From NCBI GenBank assembly GCA_016213675.1, contig JACQZW010000072.1:101939-165938 (forward strand): a stretch of 64,000 bases of DNA. Direction: 5' to 3'. Made by a program: the position numbers and the translations under genes. This DNA comes from Acidobacteriota bacterium. GTDB lineage: Bacteria > Acidobacteriota > Thermoanaerobaculia > Thermoanaerobaculales > Thermoanaerobaculaceae. Shown piece after piece: positions 16,854 through 24,353 of this stretch (the stretch's first letter is position 1; each line of letters opens with the position of its first letter). Below the pieces are notes generated by a model that did not search any database, was not told the DNA's origin, and saw nothing but the letters and a program-made list of their open reading frames with translations.

Positions 16854-17818
16854 CGCGCCGCCGGCTCGCGCCGTGGCTGCTCGCCGCGGTCGGCGCGGCG
16901 CTCGCCGTCGCGCTCCTCGCCGTCGCCGAGCCCGGGCGCATTGCCGATCTGGTGCGCCGGACGAGCTGGGACGCCGTGCTGCTGGCCCTCGGCCTCCAGG
17001 CGGCGGTGACGGCGACCCGCGGCGTGCGCCTCGCCTTGCTTGCCGGCGGCAGGTTGAGCCCGGTGCGGGCGAGCGCCGTCGTCGCGGTGTCACAGGTCGC
17101 GACGGCGCTGCTCCCGTGGAGGGTCGGCGAGCTCGCCCTGCTTCCACTCCTGCGGACCGCCGGCCTGCCCGGCAACCTGCGCGCGCTGTCGCTGCTGCTC
17201 GCCCAGCGCGCCCTCGACCTGGCGGCGGTCCTCGCCTGGTCGGTGGTCGCCGCGGCGGCACTCGGCGGCTCGCCGGTCGCAGCCGCGCTCGCCCTCGCCG
17301 CCCTGCTCGCCGCCGGCTGGGTCGCCGTGCGGCTCGGCGAGGGCGTGCTGCAGCGCCGGGCAGCCCGCTGGCGCCGGGCCGGAGGGTGGCGCCGGCGGTC
17401 GCTGCGCCAGGTCCTCGAGACCCGACGGGAGCTGCGCACGGCAGCCCGCTCGCCGTGGCGGCTCGGCGGCGCGGCAGCCTGCTCGCTGCTCGCCTGGGGC
17501 GGGCTGTGGGCGCTGATGGTGACGCTGCTCCGCGGCATGGGCCTGCCCTGGCCCGCCGGGGCGGTGCTCCTCGGCGTGCTCGGTGCGGCGCTCGGCTCCT
17601 CGTTGCCGATCAACGCGGTCGGCAGCTTCGGCAGCATGGAGGCCGGCTGGACGGCCGCCATGGCGCCGTTCGCCCTTCCCACCGCCGAGGTCGTCGCCGC
17701 CGGCTTCGCCACGCACCTGTGGAGCGTGCTGTTCGCGCTGCTCCTGGCGCTCGGGGCCGCCCCCTTCCTGCGCCTGCGCCGGCGGGACGAGCCCCGCACG
17801 CCCGGGCCGCCGGCCTGA
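16850..17818 (+). CDS. Lysylphosphatidylglycerol synthase/UPF0104-type flippase-like membrane protein
   Basis: 322-residue protein with about eight hydrophobic segments of the AglD/UPF0104 family. The start is GTG, overlapping the GT2 stop by 4 bases. Typical motifs are VTATRGVRLALLAGGR, a central RVGELALLPLLRTAG (the conserved GE in a membrane loop), and SLPINAVGSFGSMEAGWTAAM near the C-terminus. Members are thought to move or flip lipid-linked glycans or lipids across the inner membrane. In this cluster it likely works on the product of the GT2 and YfhO-like proteins. A second, more distant member is at 43788-44816. Confidence 0.85.
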   Translation: MTRRRLAPWLLAAVGAALAVALLAVAEPGRIADLVRRTSWDAVLLALGLQAAVTATRGVRLALLAGGRLSPVRASAVVAVSQVATALLPWRVGELALLPLLRTAGLPGNLRALSLLLAQRALDLAAVLAWSVVAAAALGGSPVAAALALAALLAAGWVAVRLGEGVLQRRAARWRRAGGWRRRSLRQVLETRRELRTAARSPWRLGGAAACSLLAWGGLWALMVTLLRGMGLPWPAGAVLLGVLGAALGSSLPINAVGSFGSMEAGWTAAMAPFALPTAEVVAAGFATHLWSVLFALLLALGAAPFLRLRRRDEPRTPGPPA

Positions 17819-17885
17819 CTCCGCGGGGAATGCCCCGCCGGCCCGGTGGCTTTCACCGGGCAGGCCCCGGGCAGACGCCAGGGGC

Positions 17886-17891
17886 TACAAT
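17886..17891 (+). promoter_or_regulatory. Putative -10 box of the B12-radical SAM gene
   Basis: TACAAT lies 24 bases before the ATG at 17916, with AAGGAG between them. This is an ordinary leadered start, in contrast to the neighbouring leaderless ones. Confidence 0.4.
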
Positions 17892-17915
17892 CCGGCCGGA
17901 GCTCGAAGGAGCGTG

Positions 17916-19337
17916 ATGGAACCAACGCGCGTGCTGTTCGTCAACGCGGTCAACCCGCACGTGGAGTCGCAGAACCGCTACCCGGCGCTCGGCATCGGCT
18001 ACCTCATCGCGATGCTGCGCCGGCGGTTCGGCGCGAGCCTTGACATCCGACTCGTCGAGTCCCAGGTCGACGCCGCGATCCGGGAGGTCCGCCCGCACCT
18101 CGTCGCGATCAGCTCGGTGTCGCCCAACTACAACGTCGCCAAGCTCTACGCCTCCCTCGCCAGGGTCGCCGGGATCCCGGTGGTGATGGGCGGCTATCAC
18201 ATCACCGAGCTGCCCTCCTCGCTGACCGCCGACATGGACGTCGCCGTCATCGGCGAGGGCGAGTACACGATCTGTGAGCTCCTGGAGGTCTTCCTCGCCG
18301 AGGGGAGCTTCCCGGCCCGCTCGCTGGCCGGCATCGCGGGGATCGCCTACTGGAGCGACGGACAGCTCGTCCTCACCGCCCCGCGCGAGGTCATCGGCAA
18401 GCAGACGAAGAGCCTCGACGAGCTGCCGATGCCGGCCCGCGACCTGATGCGGATCCGGCCGCACACCAACATGCTCACCTCGCGCGGCTGCCCGTACAAC
18501 TGCACCTTCTGCGCCTCGACGCGCTTCTGGCCGAGCATCCGTTACCTGTCGCCGGAGTACATGATCGAGGAGGTCAAGCACCTCATCCGCGACTTCGGCG
18601 TCCGCTACGTCACCTTCCACGACGACCTGTTCATCGCCAACGTCAACCGGCTGCGCGGCTTCCACGAGCTGGTGCTGAAGGAGGGGCTGCCGAAGCAGGG
18701 GTTCCGCTTCTCCTGCGCCTCGTCAGCGACCCGCATCACCGAGGAGATGGCCCGCCTGCTCAAGGAGATGAACTTCGTGTCGATCTCCATGGGGCTGGAG
18801 TCGGGCAACCAGGAGGTGCTCACCCGCCTCAAGGGACCGGCGTTCAAGGTCGACATCAACCGCAACGCCGTGGACATCCTCCGCCGGCACGGCATCCACG
18901 CCCACGCCTCGTTCATCATCGGCGAGACCAACGAGACGCTCGACCAGATGATGCAGACCTACCGTTTCATCAAGGACAACCCTTTCTCGCTGGTCAACAT
19001 CTACGTGCTCATGCCGCTCCCCGGCACACCGGTGTGGCACGAGGCGAAGGCGCGCGGGCTGGTCACCGACGACATGGACTGGGACCTCCTCAACACCTCG
19101 TTCGAGCTCGGCTGGCGCGACGTCGTCCTGATGTCCACGAAAGTCTCGCGCGAGCAGCTCCACGGGATGTACATGAAGCTGCGCCGGCTGCGCCTCGCCA
19201 AGATGGCCCGGGCGATGATCAACCACCCGTTCCAGATGGACCTCGCTTCCTACGGGACGGCCAAGGTCAAGGAGTGGGCGCACCGCGCCGGCATCCTGCG
19301 CGCGCCGGGCGGCTCGAGGGGCATCGCCGAGGTGTGA
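17916..19337 (+). CDS. B12-binding domain radical SAM protein
   Basis: 473-residue enzyme with an N-terminal cobalamin-binding fold (RVLFVNAVNPHVESQNRYPALGIGYL ... GGYHITELP ... VAVIGEGEYTICELL). It then has a radical SAM core with the iron-sulfur motif Cys192-x3-Cys196-x2-Cys199 in SRGCPYNCTFCAST, followed by VRYVTFHDDLF and SMGLESGNQEVLTRLKG. A C-terminal domain typical of class B methylases and rearrangement enzymes follows (LVNIYVLMPLPGTPVWHEAKARG). Such enzymes methylate or rearrange unreactive carbons in lipids, cofactors or natural products, for example hopanoid or tetraether chemistry. The substrate cannot be read from sequence. It follows the glycan operon and precedes a lipid acyltransferase on the other strand. 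The ribosome site AAGGAG precedes the ATG. Confidence 0.9.
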   Translation: MEPTRVLFVNAVNPHVESQNRYPALGIGYLIAMLRRRFGASLDIRLVESQVDAAIREVRPHLVAISSVSPNYNVAKLYASLARVAGIPVVMGGYHITELPSSLTADMDVAVIGEGEYTICELLEVFLAEGSFPARSLAGIAGIAYWSDGQLVLTAPREVIGKQTKSLDELPMPARDLMRIRPHTNMLTSRGCPYNCTFCASTRFWPSIRYLSPEYMIEEVKHLIRDFGVRYVTFHDDLFIANVNRLRGFHELVLKEGLPKQGFRFSCASSATRITEEMARLLKEMNFVSISMGLESGNQEVLTRLKGPAFKVDINRNAVDILRRHGIHAHASFIIGETNETLDQMMQTYRFIKDNPFSLVNIYVLMPLPGTPVWHEAKARGLVTDDMDWDLLNTSFELGWRDVVLMSTKVSREQLHGMYMKLRRLRLAKMARAMINHPFQMDLASYGTAKVKEWAHRAGILRAPGGSRGIAEV

Positions 19338-19381
19338 GCGGCAGGGGTCCGGGACCGGAGTCCGGAAACCACCCAGAGGGC

Positions 19382-20029
19382 TTACAGCGCGGGCCAGAGG
19401 TCGCGGCCGGCCACCTCGCGGTCGAGCGCGACGGTGAGCGCCTCGAGGCGCGCCCGGACGATCTCGGCGCCCTCGTCGAGCGAGCGCGGCAGCGACTCCG
19501 CCGGGATCCGCTCGCCGTAGGCGACGACCACCTTCGTCCCCGGCCGCGGCAGCACCATCCGGTCCCACGAGCGCAGCATCCCGCTGCTGCGGCACGAGAA
19601 CGTCGCCGGCACCACCGGGATGCCCAGCCAGCGGGCGAGCATGATCACGCCCGGCTGCACCTTCCGCCACGGCCCGCGCGGCCCGTCCACCGTCAGCCCG
19701 GCGAACGGCGCCCCGGCCCGCAAGTGCTCGTGCATCTCCTTGAGCGCCTCGCGTCCACCCTCCGAGCCCGACCCGCGCGCCACCCGGATCCCGGCAGCGA
19801 CCAGCGCCCCGGCCGCGAGCGCGCCGTCCGCCGAACGGCTGGCCATCGAGGTCGCGCCCGAGCCGAGCGAGTCCATGAGCACGCCGAGCAGGCGGCCGTG
19901 CCAGAAGGCGAGCACACACGGCTCCTCGATGAGGTGTCGCTCGCGCGACTCCCAGCGGAGGAGCGGCCGCCACACCCGCAACGTCATCCCCAGGAGCAGT
20001 CCGAGCCGGTACGATCCGCGGTGCTTCAC
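19382..20029 (-). CDS. DUF374 lysophospholipid acyltransferase family protein
   Basis: 215-residue membrane-associated acyltransferase, LPLAT superfamily, DUF374 branch. It has the histidine motif CVLAFWHGRLLGVL, then SRSADGALAAGALVAAGIRVARGSGSEGGREAL, and TVDGPRGPWRKVQPGVIMLARWLGIPVVPA, which is diagnostic for DUF374. Family members are often found beside lipopolysaccharide genes and probably acylate a lipid A or envelope lipid precursor. The start is a GTG at 20029 with a CAGAAT box exactly 6 bases upstream and no ribosome site, a leaderless-type start. The stop is 44 bases from the radical SAM gene on the opposite strand. Confidence 0.88.
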   Translation of the reverse strand: MKHRGSYRLGLLLGMTLRVWRPLLRWESRERHLIEEPCVLAFWHGRLLGVLMDSLGSGATSMASRSADGALAAGALVAAGIRVARGSGSEGGREALKEMHEHLRAGAPFAGLTVDGPRGPWRKVQPGVIMLARWLGIPVVPATFSCRSSGMLRSWDRMVLPRPGTKVVVAYGERIPAESLPRSLDEGAEIVRARLEALTVALDREVAGRDLWPAL

Positions 20030-20035
20030 GGGCGC

Positions 20036-20041
20036 ATTCTG
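20036..20041 (-). promoter_or_regulatory. Putative -10 box, leaderless start of the DUF374 gene
   Basis: CAGAAT on the minus strand ends 6 bases before the GTG at 20029. It lies just beyond the stop codon of the upstream membrane protein gene (20048). Confidence 0.4.
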
Positions 20042-20047
20042 CCACGC

Positions 20048-21637
20048 TCAGCGCGGCGCATCGGGCATCCCGCCGCCGCCGTGCCCGGTCCGGGGGAGCA
20101 ACTCCGTCACGCTGAAGCCCTCGAGGCCGATGACCTGGTCGCCCGCCATCTGCCGGCGCTCGCCGACCAGCCAGCTCGCGGCGAGCTCGTCGAAGGCCTC
20201 GCCGCGGATCCCGTAGCGCGCCGCCCAGTCGCGGCTGGCCGGGTCGAAGACGTCCGGTGTCGCCCACACGCCCGGCGCCGCCACGGCCTGCCCGACCCAC
20301 CAGCGCCACGCCTGCTCGGCCGGCTTGCCCTCCAGGCGGGCCGCCTCGGCGACCCGGGTCAGGTCGATCACCCGCCGGCCCGAGAGATAGCCGAGCGAGA
20401 GCCGCAGGCGCGCGTCGGTGCCGACGGAGAGGACGACCGCCTCGGCGGGCACGTTGGCCGCCACGAAGCCGGCGATCACGAGCGGGCGGCTGTTCTCCGG
20501 CCGCGACTGCGGCAGGGCCGAGGCCAACCCGTTGGCGACGACGAGCGCCGCCAGGACGGCCCCGAGTCCCCACCGGCCCCACCGGCCCGGCAGCGCGGCC
20601 GCGCCGGCGGCCGCCAGCACGGCGAGCAGCGGCGCCGCCGCGACGGCGTGCTCGACGTTGCCGACGTCCCACAGCAGCCACACCGGGAGGAACGTGACGA
20701 CCCCGAGCGCGGCGGTCGTGGCCAGTGGGCGTCGCTGCCGTACGGTGTCGACGACACCGACCGCGACGAACGCCCCGAGAACGGCGAGGGCCAGCGTGCC
20801 GCACGCAGCGGCGATCCTCACCATGGCCGCGGGGAGGACCGGCACCGCGCGGTACCACTCCCAGGTCACGAGCCCCGCCGCCGTCCGCCAGGCGTCGAGT
20901 GGGCTCCGGGCGGCCATCCACTCCCCCGTCCCGCGGGGCACGACGAGGTCGAGCATCGCCGCCGGCGAGCGGACTCCGAGGAAGGCGACGAGGAGCCCGA
21001 CCAGCGCGGCCCCAGCCACCCCCACGGCGATCGCCACGGCGGCTGCCGCCGCCCGCGGCCGACGGCGCAACCGCCACGCCGTCGGGACCACCAGCAGGCC
21101 GGTGACGGCATGGGTGAGGATGGTCGCCGCGCCGGCCAGGCCGGCCCGCAATGCTCTGGGCGAGGCGGCGCCTACGACCGCGAGCCAGACCGCGACCGCC
21201 AGCGCGGCGAGGGTGTAGACCTCCATCCTGGTGGCCAACTGCCACATGCCGGCCGACACCGCGAGGACCATGCCGCCGAGCAGCGACGTCCACTCGTCGA
21301 TCCCCTCTCGGCGCAACAGCCACACCACCACGCCCACCGCAGCGGCCGCGGCCACCGCAGCCACGCCGGCCCCGACGTCGAGGACCAGAGGCCGCAGCCC
21401 GACGACGCGGAGCATGGCGGTGACCGCGGCGACCAGCAGGTTGTAGACCGGATGGTGCGGGTGGACCACCTCCATCGAGGCGCCCCTGCCGCCGAGGAAG
21501 GCGTCGACGGCCGTGGCGAAGACCGTGTCGTCGCCGCCGAAGTCGCGCGTCCGGGTGAGGAGGTAGACGGCGAACGACACCGCGCCGGCCGTCACGGCCT
21601 CCTGGACCGGGGTGATCGGGCGTCCGCGGGTGGTCAT
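20048..21637 (-). CDS. Multipass membrane protein, probable GT-C-type glycosyltransferase (DUF2723-like)
   Basis: 529 residues with roughly ten hydrophobic segments. The first lumenal loop has acidic residues (TRTRDFGGDDTVFATAVDAFLGG), then EVVHPHHPVYNLL, resembling the DxE and HPPGyPLY loop of DUF2723/ArnT-like lipid-sugar transferases. A soluble C-terminal domain begins near residue 370 (SVGTDARLRLSLGYLSGRRVIDLTRVAE), as in this group. The ATG at 21637 is used; an earlier in-frame ATG at 21703 would run into the divergent promoter of the ABC exporter. It shares the region and strand with the DUF374 gene, 18 bases downstream. Donor and acceptor are unknown, and assignment to a named family is tentative. 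Confidence 0.7.
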   Translation of the reverse strand: MTTRGRPITPVQEAVTAGAVSFAVYLLTRTRDFGGDDTVFATAVDAFLGGRGASMEVVHPHHPVYNLLVAAVTAMLRVVGLRPLVLDVGAGVAAVAAAAAVGVVVWLLRREGIDEWTSLLGGMVLAVSAGMWQLATRMEVYTLAALAVAVWLAVVGAASPRALRAGLAGAATILTHAVTGLLVVPTAWRLRRRPRAAAAAVAIAVGVAGAALVGLLVAFLGVRSPAAMLDLVVPRGTGEWMAARSPLDAWRTAAGLVTWEWYRAVPVLPAAMVRIAAACGTLALAVLGAFVAVGVVDTVRQRRPLATTAALGVVTFLPVWLLWDVGNVEHAVAAAPLLAVLAAAGAAALPGRWGRWGLGAVLAALVVANGLASALPQSRPENSRPLVIAGFVAANVPAEAVVLSVGTDARLRLSLGYLSGRRVIDLTRVAEAARLEGKPAEQAWRWWVGQAVAAPGVWATPDVFDPASRDWAARYGIRGEAFDELAASWLVGERRQMAGDQVIGLEGFSVTELLPRTGHGGGGMPDAPR

Positions 21638-21693
21638 CGCGCGGCGAACGGTAGCACGCCGTCGGGTGTGGAATTCCCGAACCCATTCGGTTG

Positions 21694-21699
21694 TAAGCT
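21694..21699 (+). promoter_or_regulatory. Putative -10 box, leaderless start of the ABC exporter gene
   Basis: TAAGCT lies exactly 6 bases before the ATG at 21706, with no ribosome site between. The region is divergent with the membrane protein gene at 21637. Confidence 0.45.
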
Positions 21700-21705
21700 C
21701 CACCG

Positions 21706-23445
21706 ATGCGCACGATGCGGGTCTTCCGCCGGGTGGGTGCCTACTACCGCGAGCAGCTCTGGCCGACCGTGCTCGGCGCCGCCAGCGTCGCCGCCTCGGC
21801 GCTCGTCGCGTTGCAGGCGCCCGGGATCGTCCGCCGCGCCGTCGACGCCCTGGCCGCGGGTGTCGGGATCGCCGAGCTGTGGCGCTACGCCGCGCTCATC
21901 CTGCTGGTCGCCGTCGGCTCGGGGATCTTCCTGTTCACGCAGCGACAGCTCCTGGTCGGCGTGTCGCGCCACATCGAGCACCGGCTGCGGACCGAACTGT
22001 TCGCCCACCTCCTCCGCCTCCCGCCTGCCTTCTACATGCGCGAGGGGGTCGGCGACCTGCTGACGCGGGCGACCAGCGACGTCGGCACGGTCCGGATGGC
22101 CGTCGGCCCGGCGCTCATGTACGCCATCAACACCGTGACCGTCATGATCACCGCCACGGTGCTGATGGCCCGCATCCATCCGGTCCTCACCGTCCTGTCG
22201 CTCGCGGTGGTCCCGCTGGTCGCCGGCGCCACCAAGATCTTCGGCGAGATGATCCACTCCCGGTGGGGCCGCACCCAGGAGGCGCTGTCGCGCTACACCG
22301 CGCGGCTGCAGGAGCACCTCGTCGGGCTGCGGGTGCTGCGCGCCTACACCTGCGAGCCGGCCGAGATGGCGGAGATGGCCGGCCGCAACCGCGAGTACGT
22401 CGCCGCCAGCGCCCGGCTGATCTCGGTCCAGGCGGTCTTCCAGCCGCTGCTCCAGGCCCTCATCGGGCTGTCGTTCGTCGTCGTGCTGGGTTACGGCGGG
22501 AACGCGGTCCGGAGCGGCGCCATGACCCTCGGGCAGTTCGTCGAGTTCAACCTCTACGTGGTCCGGCTGATCTGGCCGATGATCGCCGTCGGCTGGGTGT
22601 CGAACCTCTTGCAGCGCGGCGCCGCGTCGATGACCCGGATCGAGGAGCTGTTCGCCGAGAAGCCGCTCGTCGAGGAGGCGGCGGAGCTCGTCACGGCCGG
22701 CGCTGCTGCCCCGGGTCGCCCGGCCGCCGTCGAGGTGCGCGAAGCGGCGTTCGCCTCCCCCGGCTGCCGCGAGCCCGCGCTCGCGCGGGTCTCGCTGGCG
22801 GCCAGGCCCGGCCAGCGCGTCGCGATCGTCGGCGAGGTGGCGAGCGGCAAGTCCACGCTGCTCTCGCTGCTGCCGAGGCTGCTCGAGCCGGCGCCCGGGA
22901 CCGTCCTCATCGACGGCGTCGACGTCCTCCGCCTGCCGCTCGACCGCCTGCGCCGCGAGGTCGCCCTGGTGCCGCAGGGGGCGTTCCTGTTCTCCGCGAC
23001 GCTGCGCGAGAACATCGCCCTCGCCCGCCCCGACGCCACCGAGGACGAGGTCCGGGCCGCGGCGGTCGCCGCCGGGCTCGAGGACGAGCTCGCGCGCTTC
23101 CCCGACGGGCTCGAGACCGTCGTCGGCGAGCGCGGCGTGACGCTGTCGGGCGGGCAGCGCCAGCGCGTCGCCATCGCCCGGGCCCTGATCACCAACCCGC
23201 GCCTGCTCCTCCTCGACGACTGCCTGTCCGCCGTCGACACCCAGACTGAGCGGGTGATCCTTTCCAGCCTGCCCGACACCACGCTGGTGTTCGCCACCCA
23301 CCGGCTGGCCGCCGCGGAGCTCTGCGACCGGGTCGTCGTGCTCGAGCGCGGCCGGGTGGTCGAGAGCGGAAGCCCGGTCGAGCTGGCAGCCCGCGGCGGA
23401 CGGTACGCCCGGCTGCTGGCCCTCCAGCGCCTCGAAACAGCCTGA
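21706..23445 (+). CDS. ABC transporter, fused permease and ATP-binding domains (exporter type)
   Basis: 579-residue half-transporter that would work as a dimer. Residues 1-310 hold six transmembrane helices of the type I exporter fold, including FYMREGVGDLLTRATSDVGTVRMAVG in the first intracellular loop. The nucleotide-binding domain has Walker A GEVASGKSTLL (Ala-Ser replaces the usual Gly before GKS, still within consensus), a Q-loop in LVPQGAFLFSATLRENI, signature LSGGQRQRVAIARAL, Walker B RLLLLDDCLSAVD and the switch histidine in FATHRLAAAEL. The family resembles TM287/BmrCD-like multidrug or lipid exporters. A second half may lie elsewhere, as the Asp after Walker B (LDDC, where Glu is usual) suggests a degenerate catalytic site of a heterodimer. 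That point is inference. Confidence 0.92.
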   Translation: MRTMRVFRRVGAYYREQLWPTVLGAASVAASALVALQAPGIVRRAVDALAAGVGIAELWRYAALILLVAVGSGIFLFTQRQLLVGVSRHIEHRLRTELFAHLLRLPPAFYMREGVGDLLTRATSDVGTVRMAVGPALMYAINTVTVMITATVLMARIHPVLTVLSLAVVPLVAGATKIFGEMIHSRWGRTQEALSRYTARLQEHLVGLRVLRAYTCEPAEMAEMAGRNREYVAASARLISVQAVFQPLLQALIGLSFVVVLGYGGNAVRSGAMTLGQFVEFNLYVVRLIWPMIAVGWVSNLLQRGAASMTRIEELFAEKPLVEEAAELVTAGAAAPGRPAAVEVREAAFASPGCREPALARVSLAARPGQRVAIVGEVASGKSTLLSLLPRLLEPAPGTVLIDGVDVLRLPLDRLRREVALVPQGAFLFSATLRENIALARPDATEDEVRAAAVAAGLEDELARFPDGLETVVGERGVTLSGGQRQRVAIARALITNPRLLLLDDCLSAVDTQTERVILSSLPDTTLVFATHRLAAAELCDRVVVLERGRVVESGSPVELAARGGRYARLLALQRLETA

Positions 23446-23455
23446 AGAGACCGTG

Positions 23456-23482
23456 CTCCGTGGCCCGTGGTCCGTGGTCCGG
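23456..23482. repeat. 7-bp tandem repeat (CCGTGGT/C)
   Basis: Consecutive heptamers CCGTGGC, CCGTGGT and CCGTGGT, preceded by a near copy. It lies about 25 bases before 26-bp repeat site B. A similar sequence, CCGTGGCCAGTGGTCCG on the minus strand, lies just beyond site D. Confidence 0.6.
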
Positions 23483-23504
23483 GCGAAGCCGGCAACTATC
23501 GGTT

Positions 23505-23572
23505 CCGTTCCTTCAACCCTGGCCGGTTGGGTGGGAGGGCAACCCTGGCCGGGCGGGTGGGTGGTGGATAAT
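23505..23572. repeat. 26-bp-period intergenic repeat, site B
   Basis: Read on the plus strand, the cap CGTTCCTTCAACCCTG (reverse of CAGGGTTGAAGGAACG) is followed by one full 26-base unit (23522-23547, GCCGGTTGGGTGGG...). A partial second unit then runs directly into the GATAAT box of trmJ. It points towards trmJ in the same way as site D points towards the epimerase gene. Confidence 0.75.
23567..23572 (+). promoter_or_regulatory. Putative -10 box, leaderless start of trmJ
   Basis: GATAAT lies exactly 6 bases before the ATG at 23579 and directly after the 26-bp repeat. The usual -35 position falls inside the repeat and shows no TTGACA-like sequence. Confidence 0.5.
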
Positions 23573-23578
23573 CCTGCA

Positions 23579-24307
23579 ATGATCGTGCTCCCTGTGCTCG
23601 TCCGGCCGCGCTATCCGGGCAACGTCGGCGCCGCCGCGCGGGTCGCCGCCAACTTCGCGGCGCCCCGCCTGGTCGTCGTCGCCCCGACCGCCGACCTCGA
23701 CGACCCCGACTTCGTCCGCATGTCGATGGGCGCCGAGAAGCTCGTCGCCGTCGAGGTCGTCGACGACCTCGCCGCCGCCGTCGCCGACGCGGACCTGGTG
23801 ATCGGGACCACCTCGGCGCGCAAGCGGGACCCCCGGGGGCTCGCCAGCCCGGAGGCCGCAGCCGAGCGGATCGTCGGCACCGGCGCGACCCGGGTGGCGG
23901 CCGTGTTCGGACCCGAGCGCAGCGGGCTGCGGAAGGAGGAGCTGGCCCGTTGCCAGTTGCTGCTCTCCATACCGACGAGCCCCGCCTTCCCCGTCCTGAA
24001 CCTCGCCCAGGCCGTGGGGATCGTCCTGTTCGCCCTGTCGACCAGGCCCGCCGCGGCGCCGGTCGTCCCGGAACAACTCGACCGCCCGGCAGGCGAAGAC
24101 AAGATCCAGGCCGCCATGGTCCACCTGCACGACGCCCTGTTCGCCTCGGGTTTCCTCGACCAGGTGAACTCGGCGCGGGTGATGGACCAGCTCCGCCGGC
24201 TCTTCGGCCGCGCCGTCCTGACCGGGCGCGAGGTCACGATCCTGCGCGGCATCGCCTCGCACGTGAACTACCTCCACACGCGGACGAAGCGCCCCAAGGC
24301 GTCGTAG
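23579..24307 (+). CDS. trmJ: RNA 2'-O-methyltransferase, TrmH/SpoU family (TrmJ-like)
   Basis: 242-residue SPOUT-fold enzyme predicted to methylate the 2'-O of position 32 in tRNA using SAM. Family motifs are LVRPRYPGNVGAAARVAANFAAPRLVVV at the N-terminus, the middle ADLVIGTTSARKRDPRG, and the knotted SAM site VAAVFGPERSGLRKEELARCQLLLSIPTSPAFPVLNLAQAVGIVLF. The C-terminal helical extension (VMDQLRRLFGRAVLTGREVTILRGI) is typical for TrmJ rather than TrmL. The start codon has no ribosome site and sits 6 bases after a -10-like box. The stop codon is part of a GC hairpin shared in style with the end of the ABC-F gene. Confidence 0.9.
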   Translation: MIVLPVLVRPRYPGNVGAAARVAANFAAPRLVVVAPTADLDDPDFVRMSMGAEKLVAVEVVDDLAAAVADADLVIGTTSARKRDPRGLASPEAAAERIVGTGATRVAAVFGPERSGLRKEELARCQLLLSIPTSPAFPVLNLAQAVGIVLFALSTRPAAAPVVPEQLDRPAGEDKIQAAMVHLHDALFASGFLDQVNSARVMDQLRRLFGRAVLTGREVTILRGIASHVNYLHTRTKRPKAS

Positions 24308-24330
24308 GGCGGGCGCCCCCGCCCGCCCCC
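24305..24330. repeat. GC-rich hairpin overlapping the trmJ stop codon
   Basis: The sequence TAGGGCGGGCGCCCCCGCCC contains the trmJ TAG itself. GGGCGGG (24307-24313) pairs with CCCGCCC (24318-24324) around a CGCC loop. It lies between convergent genes and has no T-tract. It resembles the hairpin at the ABC-F stop (52179-52202). Confidence 0.55.
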
Positions 24331-24353
24331 GCCTGAGACCCCGACAGCGCCTG

